Shown piece by piece: positions 13,824-19,029 of a stretch of 19,029 nt of DNA. Under the pieces are notes generated by a model. The model saw only the letters and a list, made by a program, of their open reading frames with translations, made no database searches and was not told the origin of the DNA. A program made the translations under genes and the position numbers. Every line of letters begins with the position of its first letter. Positions within the stretch are counted from its first letter, which is position 1. Source of the DNA: an uncultured Oscillospiraceae bacterium (GTDB taxonomy: Bacteria; Bacillota_A; Clostridia; Oscillospirales; Acutalibacteraceae); the NCBI GenBank assembly GCA_910589395.1, contig CAJUTL010000046.1, positions 1 through 19,029 of the forward strand. Direction: 5' to 3'.

Positions 13824-14924
13824 TTAGCGCCGTGAAGCGTATTTCTGAACGATAGCGTTCATTTCCTGTTGCTTCTGTTCCATTTCCTCCACCAGCTTGA
13901 ACTGGTTTCTGGCCCGATCCAGATTGTGGGTGGGGTAGGCGGTGCGAAAATACACATCGCCGTTCAGAAAATCCGCCAGGAAGCGGATCCCCACTTCAAA
14001 GGTCATCAGAATAGCGCCCTTGGAAAGGCTGGCAAGCTCTGTTTCCGAAAGCGCCGTTCCGGCGGCTGCAAGGAACCCGTCGGTATAGGCTTCAAACAGG
14101 GAAAGATCGAAATGGACCTTGGAAAGATCGGTCTCGTCCTCCTTGGCGGTAGCGGCCCCGGCCCGAATGGAATCGCCGAAATCAAAGGCGGTCAGCCCCG
14201 GCATTACCGTATCCAGGTCGATAACGCAGATGGCCTTTCCAGTGGTATCGTCAAGGAGCACATTGCTCATTTTTGTATCGTTGTGGGTGACCCGCAGGGG
14301 GATCTTTCCCTGGGCCAAAAGCTCCATCAGGCAGCCGCAGTCCTTTTCCCGCTGTAAAGCAAAGGCAATCTCCTGTTCCGCGTCCTGCTTTCGTCCGGCG
14401 GAATCCTTTTCCATGGCTTCCCGCAGCTGGCGAAAGCGATCTGGCGTGTCGTGAAAATGGGGAATGATCTCGTGCAGCGTGTCCGCGGGATAATCGGAAA
14501 GCATGCTCTGAAAGTTTCCGAAGGCAGAGCCCGCTTCCCGCAGCATTTCCGTTCCGGTGGCCGTTTCATGGGCGGAAGCCCCGGTGATCAAAATAGTGCA
14601 GCGCCAGTATTCTCCGGCTTCGTCCCGGAAAAAACTGCCGCCCTCCGTGGTTTTGCGAAGAGTCAGGGTTTCCCGCCGGGGATCGCCTCCGCGCGCTTCA
14701 ATTTTTTTTCGCAGAAAATTCGTAACAGCGGAAATGTTTTCCATAATGTTCTCCGGGGAAGGGAACACAAACCGGTTGATCCGCTGCAAAATAAACTGCC
14801 CCTCCGGGGTTTCCATGGAAAAGGTATCGTTGATATGCCCACCGTGAACAGGTTCGGCCCGCAGCTGGGCAGGCAGGCCAAAGGCCGTGAGAATCTGTGG
14901 GGTTACGGTACACTGCTGTTTCAT
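13824..14924 (-). CDS. APH-fold sugar kinase, N-acetylhexosamine 1-kinase-like
   Basis: 366 aa with the aminoglycoside-phosphotransferase/choline-kinase fold. The catalytic loop is VTHNDTKMSNVLLD (His214, Asn215, Asp216, Asn221) and the metal-binding motif is CVIDLDTVMPGLTAFDFGDSIR (Asp236, Asp238). The N-terminal lobe has GGHINDTF as the glycine loop and FILQRINRFVFPSPENIMENI, which is typical of the NahK/LnpB group. In bifidobacteria that group phosphorylates GlcNAc or GalNAc at O1 in the host-glycan pathway. The group as a whole is often annotated only as phosphotransferase. AGAAAGGATCC stands 6-10 nt before the start. Proximity to a Gfo/Idh/MocA enzyme supports a sugar role. Homoserine-kinase-like or hydroxylysine-kinase-like activity is a less likely alternative. 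Confidence 0.72.
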   Translation of the reverse strand: MKQQCTVTPQILTAFGLPAQLRAEPVHGGHINDTFSMETPEGQFILQRINRFVFPSPENIMENISAVTNFLRKKIEARGGDPRRETLTLRKTTEGGSFFRDEAGEYWRCTILITGASAHETATGTEMLREAGSAFGNFQSMLSDYPADTLHEIIPHFHDTPDRFRQLREAMEKDSAGRKQDAEQEIAFALQREKDCGCLMELLAQGKIPLRVTHNDTKMSNVLLDDTTGKAICVIDLDTVMPGLTAFDFGDSIRAGAATAKEDETDLSKVHFDLSLFEAYTDGFLAAAGTALSETELASLSKGAILMTFEVGIRFLADFLNGDVYFRTAYPTHNLDRARNQFKLVEEMEQKQQEMNAIVQKYASRR

Positions 14925-15024
14925 AAAAAGGATCCTTTCTCTATGTTACTATAAGGCGGCACTGAATAAATCACACCTGCCGGCTTGGCGCGAAATCTGC
15001 GTGCCAGATCGGTTCAGCATTTTC

Positions 15025-16326
15025 TTAAAAGTGCAGGCAAACCTGCAAAATGGTCTCGTTCGGCGCGCCGGAAACGGTGAGCTTGCCGCTGTACCGGCCA
15101 AGGATCTCCTCGGTGTTTTCCAGCCCCTGCGGGCTGCCCATTTCCTGAGAGGGCTCTTCAAAAAGCCAGCGGGCAATATCGGCGGCTTTTTTGCCTTGCA
15201 GCGTGAATTTTTCCGGCTCCGGCAACAGGGAGGAATAGACGACCTCCAGGGTCAAAGCGTCCCTTGCGGGAAAGGCGGTGAAACGAAGCTTTCTTTCTCC
15301 CTCAAAGCATGCCGCTTCCCGGCAGGCCTTTGAGAGCAGTTCGTTTATGAGAATACAGAGCTCGGCAGTTTTCAAAGGAGCTTCATCGGTTACGGCGTTG
15401 CATTCAAAGGTAATGCCGTTCTGAGCCGCAAAAGCAGCCTTCACGGCGATCACCGCGTTGAGGTAGGGATTTTCATGGTATTTTTCCAGCACAGGTGTGT
15501 GCAGGGAATTTTGCTTGACAGAAGCTATGTAGGCGGGAATTTTTTCGCTGACGCCGTCAGACAAAAGCACCGCAATGGTATCCAGCGCGTATTCTCCGGC
15601 CTTTTGAGCAGACTGTGCCTCCCGCACGCCGGCGAGAAGGTCTGTCAGCGCTTCCGTTTCCATAGCCAAAATACTGTTTCTCGCCGCAGCCGCGGCAGTC
15701 TTTTCCCGGAATCTGCCTGCCTGATAGATAGAGCGGAAGGCAAAGATCATAGCGCCGTACAGCAGGGCGGCTGTCAGCAGCCTGGCGGCGGGGATATTTG
15801 TGCGGAACAGGAAATCGAAAAGGCCCAGAGAAAGAAGGTACAGGCAGAGAAGCAAAAGGCACATTCCCACCAGGAAGCCGGAGGCCCCTCTGTCGCTGTA
15901 ATGGCGAATAGGACGATACAGGCAGAGCCCCAGAAGAAGGGTGAAAAGAACAGTGACCACAGCGGAAAAAACTCCGGCAAAGGCCCCGGCTGTGGAAAAG
16001 GGCATCAGCCCCAGCAGCAGGGGAATGAAAAAGCTGAGGAAGGTGAAATTGCACAGGGAAAGCAAAGCGAGAAACAGCTTCTGCAAAATATTGTTGGTAA
16101 AGAAAAACAGGGAAAGACCGAAAAACACCGCCGCGCCGGCAAAGCAGGGCAGCTGCTGGGCCAACACAGGCTGATCCGTAAGGCGGCGCAGCAGGAAGGC
16201 CAGGATCAGAGAGAGCACATAGCCTCCGCCTACAGCGCCTATGGTGGTCCATACCCGAAAGCGATCCTCCAGAAGAGTCAGGAAGAGCCCGGCCATGCAG
16301 AAAAAAACAATGGAAAAATAGATCAT
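15025..16326 (-). CDS. GHKL histidine-kinase-like membrane protein, probably degenerate
   Basis: 433 aa. Residues 1-~215 contain six to seven membrane helices, as in AgrC-type sensors. The cytoplasmic part keeps the layout of GHKL kinases: NPYLNAVIAVKAAFAAQNGI (the n..lnai..K...a...gi segment), ILINELLSKACREAA in the N-box place and QGLENTEEILGRYSGKL in the G-box place. However, the dimerisation helix reads QKAGEYALDTIAVLL where active members have (R)HDxxNHL, so the phospho-acceptor His is absent. The N-box lacks the second Asn (NLLDNA becomes NELLSKA). No response regulator is adjacent. It starts 8 nt after GAGGG and faces the PadR operon divergently. Confidence 0.75.
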   Translation of the reverse strand: MIYFSIVFFCMAGLFLTLLEDRFRVWTTIGAVGGGYVLSLILAFLLRRLTDQPVLAQQLPCFAGAAVFFGLSLFFFTNNILQKLFLALLSLCNFTFLSFFIPLLLGLMPFSTAGAFAGVFSAVVTVLFTLLLGLCLYRPIRHYSDRGASGFLVGMCLLLLCLYLLSLGLFDFLFRTNIPAARLLTAALLYGAMIFAFRSIYQAGRFREKTAAAAARNSILAMETEALTDLLAGVREAQSAQKAGEYALDTIAVLLSDGVSEKIPAYIASVKQNSLHTPVLEKYHENPYLNAVIAVKAAFAAQNGITFECNAVTDEAPLKTAELCILINELLSKACREAACFEGERKLRFTAFPARDALTLEVVYSSLLPEPEKFTLQGKKAADIARWLFEEPSQEMGSPQGLENTEEILGRYSGKLTVSGAPNETILQVCLHF

Positions 16327-16334
16327 AGGGATAC

Positions 16335-16460
16335 CCTCTTTTAGATACTGGATGCTGAATCATAGATACTGGATCAGAGAAAGGAAAATGGCATTCTCAA
16401 GAGCTCATTCAAAAGACAGCGCCGAGCATGCCGCCCTTATCCAGCGTCTAGTATATCATA
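16335..16460. repeat. CTGGATGCT / CCAGCGTCTAG repeat units between divergent genes
   Basis: GATACTGGAT occurs at about 16344 and 16366 with GCTGAATCATA between; CCAGCGTCTAG (16439) is the same unit as 12290-12300. These are further pieces of the dispersed repeat mosaic in the 268-bp divergent intergenic region. Confidence 0.45.
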
Positions 16461-16536
16461 TTACTTTTACTTGTACAAATCCTTTTTCCAAAAAAGCGGT
16501 GGAAAGAGGGATATGAAATTTATTTCAGAATATACC

Positions 16537-16565
16537 TTGACAGGCGAGGTATATAATGCTATGCT
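16537..16565 (+). promoter_or_regulatory. Promoter of the PadR operon
   Basis: A consensus TTGACA (16537-16542), 17-bp spacer and TATGCT (16560-16565), about 30 bp before the start codon. PadR proteins commonly repress their own promoter; no clear ATGT-N8-ACAT operator was seen. Confidence 0.6.
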
Positions 16566-16594
16566 GTATCTACTGAAAGCAAAGGAGGAATTGA

Positions 16595-16924
16595 ATGTCT
16601 ATCGCGTCGGACGTGATCCGGGGGCATACAGATACTATCATTCTGGCACAACTGATGCAGGGAGACAGCTACGGCTATAAAATAAACCGCGCGATCGAGC
16701 TGCGAACCGGCGGGGAATACGAGTTGAAGGAGGCTACTCTGTATACGGCCTTCCGCAGGCTGGAGCAGATGGGCTGTATCACCTCCTACTGGGGAGATGA
16801 AAGCACCGGAGCCCGCCGAAGGTACTATTCCATCACTCCGGCTGGAGAGCAGGCCTATTACGCCATGCTGGCGGAATGGGACACCGCGAAGCAACTGCTG
16901 GAAACCCTCATTCGCCCCAATTAG
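16595..16924 (+). CDS. PadR-family transcriptional regulator
   Basis: A 109-aa winged-helix repressor. The family pattern is clear: DTIILAQLMQGDSYGYKINRAI (helices 1-2), LKEATLYTAFRRLEQMGCITSYW (recognition helix), RRRYYSITPAGEQAY (wing) and a short C-terminal dimerisation helix. AAAGGAGGAA lies 6 nt before the ATG. It is the first gene of a three-gene operon with a membrane HAAS protein and a DUF4097 protein, a common arrangement in Firmicutes in which PadR responds to envelope stress or drugs and controls the two downstream genes (family knowledge; inducer unknown). Confidence 0.93.
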   Translation: MSIASDVIRGHTDTIILAQLMQGDSYGYKINRAIELRTGGEYELKEATLYTAFRRLEQMGCITSYWGDESTGARRRYYSITPAGEQAYYAMLAEWDTAKQLLETLIRPN

Positions 16925-16996
16925 GGCGTTTTGCCCGAAAAAACCTGATCCGGTCATGAGGCCGGAATTCTGCTGAAAAGGAAAGTGGTCGTATTT

Positions 16997-17677
16997 ATGG
17001 AATACAATATCAGAAGCTATGTAGACGAATTGTTTCAAAACGCGCCCAGAACACAGAAGGCTTATGAGCTGAAGGTGGAGCTCACGCAGAATCTGTTGGA
17101 TAAGTACCATGCGCTGCTTGCCGAGGGCAAAAGCCCGGAGGACGCTTATAGTCTGACTGTGGTGAGCATCGGCGATGTGCGGGAGCTGTTTGAGGGCCTG
17201 GAGGACAGCCCCGTGGGGACAGAGCCGGTTTATATCCCCGTCACCAGCCCGGAAAAGCGGTCCGCCGCCATTACCTCTATCGCGGTGATGCTCTATATTC
17301 TCAGCGTGGTGCCGGTGATTGTTTTGGGAAGTATCCCGGTCGTGGGGCTGGAGACCCTGGGCGTTGTTCTGATGTTTTTGATGATCGCCCTTGCCACAGG
17401 GCTTTTGATCTATAATCATGCGGCGAAGCCCAAAAAGCAGGCTTCCGCCAATACGGTGGTATCCGATTTTAAGCAGTGGCAAACCCAGACCAATTCCCGC
17501 AAACAGCTCTTGAAGGCGATCCGTTCCGCTTACTGGCCATTGGTACTGGCCCTCTATTTCCTGCTCAGCTTCGGTACGGGAAGATGGCACATCACCTGGA
17601 TCATTTTCCTCATTGCCCCGGCGGTAGACGGCATTATCAAAGCGGTGCTGACACTGAACGATTCCAATGGCAAATAA
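16997..17677 (+). CDS. HAAS/DUF1700-type membrane protein
   Basis: 226 aa. Residues ~1-75 (NIRSYVDELFQNAPRTQKAYELKVELTQNLLDKY...GKSPEDAYSLTVVSIGDVRELFEGL) form the helical HAAS domain usually encoded beside PadR. Hydrophobic helices follow at about 92-112, 116-136, 178-196 and 200-218. The start could be GTG 16985 or ATG 16997. AAGGAAAG (16978-16985) is too close to the GTG and a little far from the ATG, and the domain begins after the ATG, which is chosen. Such proteins are thought to bind the PadR partner or act in envelope stress together with the DUF4097 protein; this is inference. Confidence 0.82.
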   Translation: MEYNIRSYVDELFQNAPRTQKAYELKVELTQNLLDKYHALLAEGKSPEDAYSLTVVSIGDVRELFEGLEDSPVGTEPVYIPVTSPEKRSAAITSIAVMLYILSVVPVIVLGSIPVVGLETLGVVLMFLMIALATGLLIYNHAAKPKKQASANTVVSDFKQWQTQTNSRKQLLKAIRSAYWPLVLALYFLLSFGTGRWHITWIIFLIAPAVDGIIKAVLTLNDSNGK

Positions 17678-17735
17678 GGCTCTGTCCTCTGCTGTGTACA
17701 GCGTTTCAGAGCTTTTCGAGAAAGGAACTTAATTT

Positions 17736-18737
17736 ATGAAAAAGAAAGCGGTCTTTACTCTGATTACCTGCTCCGTAGCGGCGCTGTTTCTGATTTGCGT
17801 GCTGGCGGTGGGACTTTCGGAAAACGGCTTCGGGATCGGAACGCTGTTTCACGAGTCCAAGGAGGGCTGGTCAAAGTCGGAAGGTCAAAGTAGGGAATAT
17901 ACCTGGGATCCTGCGGAAACAGAGGTGACTGGCCTGAAGATCGACTGGGTCAACGGAAAAATCGATGTGAAGGTAGGCTCTGGAGATGTGATCCGCATTA
18001 CGGAGCAGTCAGCCTACGGGGAACTGAAGGAAGATCATCAACTGAAGCTTTCCAGCTCTGACGGCATACTGCGGATCAAGTGGGGAAGAGATTTTCTCTT
18101 TTTCAATATTTTTGAAAACCGCAGAAAAGACCTGACCGTAGAGGTGCCGCAGGCGGTGGCGGAGGCCATGGAGGAACTTTCCTGCTCCAATACCTCCGGA
18201 CAGATCACGGTTTCCGGCTTTACAGCCGAAGAAATGAACGCCTCTTCCACCTCCGGTGATATCAAGCTGGGAAGCCTGAAGCTTTCCGGCGGCCTGAACG
18301 TCTCTTCCACCTCCGGTAAGATCGAGGTGGAGGACGCGCACATTTCCGAAGAGCTCAGCGCCAGCACCACCTCCGGAGCGATCCTGCTTTCCAATGTACA
18401 GGCGGAAAAAGCAGATCTGGATACAGTATCGGGCGATGTTTCCTGCGGCGGAAGCCTTCAGGAGCTTAGCGCCAACACGGTTTCCGCTTCCGTGCGGGCC
18501 GAGCTTACAGCCTGCCCGGAGGAAGTGGACCTGGATTCCGTTTCCGGGTGCCTGACCTTGGTGATTCCGGAGAATTCCGGATTTGAAGTGGATTACAGCA
18601 GTGTTTCCGGAAGCTTCTCTTCTGATTTTCCCGTGACCACAGGCTCCGGAAAATCCGGAAGAGCCAAATATTCTTCCGGAAGCGCCAGCTTCCAATTTTC
18701 CACCACCTCCGGCGACATGCGGGTGCTGCGAAAATAG
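17736..18737 (+). CDS. DUF4097-family membrane-anchored beta-solenoid protein
   Basis: 333 aa. It has an N-terminal membrane anchor or uncleaved signal (residues ~5-27), a short linker, then a domain starting at VTGLKIDWVNGKIDVKVGSGDVIRI. From about residue 148 there are repeats of ~18-20 residues built round T/S-S-G turns: NTSGQI, STSGDI, STSGKI, TTSGAI, TVSGDV, SVSGCL, SVSGSF, TTSGDM. These are typical of the DUF4097 right-handed beta-solenoid seen in LiaG-like proteins of cell-envelope stress systems. GAAAGGAAC lies 7-8 nt before the ATG. It is the third gene after PadR and is followed by a strong terminator. The biochemical role is unknown; it probably lies outside the membrane. Confidence 0.88.
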   Translation: MKKKAVFTLITCSVAALFLICVLAVGLSENGFGIGTLFHESKEGWSKSEGQSREYTWDPAETEVTGLKIDWVNGKIDVKVGSGDVIRITEQSAYGELKEDHQLKLSSSDGILRIKWGRDFLFFNIFENRRKDLTVEVPQAVAEAMEELSCSNTSGQITVSGFTAEEMNASSTSGDIKLGSLKLSGGLNVSSTSGKIEVEDAHISEELSASTTSGAILLSNVQAEKADLDTVSGDVSCGGSLQELSANTVSASVRAELTACPEEVDLDSVSGCLTLVIPENSGFEVDYSSVSGSFSSDFPVTTGSGKSGRAKYSSGSASFQFSTTSGDMRVLRK

Positions 18738-18756
18738 GAAATCGGCAATTCATAGA

Positions 18757-18797
18757 AAAACGGCTCGCCGCGTTTCTTCGCGGCGAGCCGTTTTAGG
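18757..18797 (+). terminator. Terminator of the PadR operon
   Basis: A perfect 16-bp stem, AAAACGGCTCGCCGCG (18757-18772) with its complement at 18779-18794 and loop TTTCTT. It ends in TTTTAGG, 20 nt after the last stop. The stem is symmetric with A and T tracts, so it could work in both directions. Confidence 0.88.
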
Positions 18798-19029
18798 TGC
18801 TGGACGGTAGATATAATGAGCAATTAGGAATGAGCAATGAAGGGCAAGAATAGAGAGGTAAATTATAGTTTATATGGCACCCCTTGGCTCCCCTGAAAGG
18901 GGTGCTGGTCTCCGGTGGAGACCGTTCAGCACCGACCGGAGCGAAGCGGAGAAAGCTGTCACGGCTTCGCCGCACTGCCGAAATCTGCTCGAAGAGCAGA
19001 TTTTCCCCTTCTCAGGGGTGAGCGCGTCC
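18798..19029. repeat. Dispersed hairpin-array repeat, copy B
   Basis: No gene. After CTGGACGGTAGA and an AATTAGGAATGAGCAATGA unit comes an array of hairpins: CCCCTGAAAGGGG, GGTCTCC-GGT-GGAGACC, CCG-GAGCGAAG-CGG, CGGC-TTC-GCCG, AAATCTGCTC-GAA-GAGCAGATTT and CCCCT-TCTC-AGGGG. The stretch 18934-18966 aligns with window bases 1-35. The element runs off the window. Confidence 0.7.

Noticed and set aside
15475..16344. Plus-strand open frame opposite the GHKL protein
   Set aside because: Shadow of the hydrophobic minus-strand gene, giving a charged Q/K/G-rich nonsense sequence; no ribosome site or domain.
16471..16680. Plus-strand frame of 69 codons before PadR
   Set aside because: Overlaps the promoter and start of padR in another frame, and its product is not recognisable.
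16559..17590. Minus-strand open frame opposite PadR and the HAAS protein
   Set aside because: Overlaps two well-supported genes with good ribosome sites; its product shows no domain.

Overview
The window looks like chromosome from a spore-forming, low-to-mid GC Firmicute of class Clostridia, probably an Oscillospirales/Ruminococcaceae-type gut anaerobe (inference). The main reasons are a spoIIGA-sigE sporulation locus very close in plan to that of Bacillus subtilis, strong AGGAGG ribosome sites, an S-layer-homology protein, a PadR/HAAS/DUF4097 operon, and many dispersed hairpin-rich intergenic repeats of a kind I associate with that group. No rRNA, tRNA or CRISPR was seen.

Layout. 1-486: dispersed hairpin repeats. 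487-2103 (minus): sigE and its activating protease gene spoIIGA, preceded by a promoter with the unusual 22-bp -35/-10 spacing known from B. subtilis spoIIG. 2326-4216 (plus): an EamA-type permease with its terminator, then L-lactate dehydrogenase. 4213-5314 (minus): a secreted S-layer-homology protein split by a frameshift. 5340-5667: more repeats.

5668-12172 is the most interesting part. It reads as one 6,505-bp transposon. It is bounded by 17-bp inverted ends (15/17 match to each other) and flanked by a perfect 11-bp direct repeat, ACCAAGTGGGG, at 5657-5667 and 12173-12183. Inside are a five-gene operon (response regulator, ABC ATPase, two permeases, histidine kinase) of the bacitracin/lantibiotic-defence type with its own promoter and terminator, a frameshifted XRE regulator, and a complete IS4-family insertion sequence (10699-12172) with a frame break in its transposase. 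The host site was itself a copy of the dispersed repeat, whose two halves can be rejoined across the insertion.

12378-16326 (minus): a Gfo/Idh/MocA oxidoreductase with a strong terminator, a small four-helix membrane protein, an APH-fold sugar-kinase-like protein (NahK-like), and a polytopic GHKL histidine-kinase-like protein that has lost its phospho-acceptor histidine. 16595-18737 (plus): a PadR repressor, a HAAS/DUF1700-type membrane protein and a DUF4097 beta-solenoid protein form a probable envelope-stress operon ending in a strong terminator. 18795-19029: another copy of the hairpin-array repeat seen at the start of the window.

Three genes (S-layer protein, XRE regulator, transposase) each carry a frame break that a single-base change would repair. 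These are either real decay, recoding in the transposase case, or sequence errors, and they should be checked against reads.
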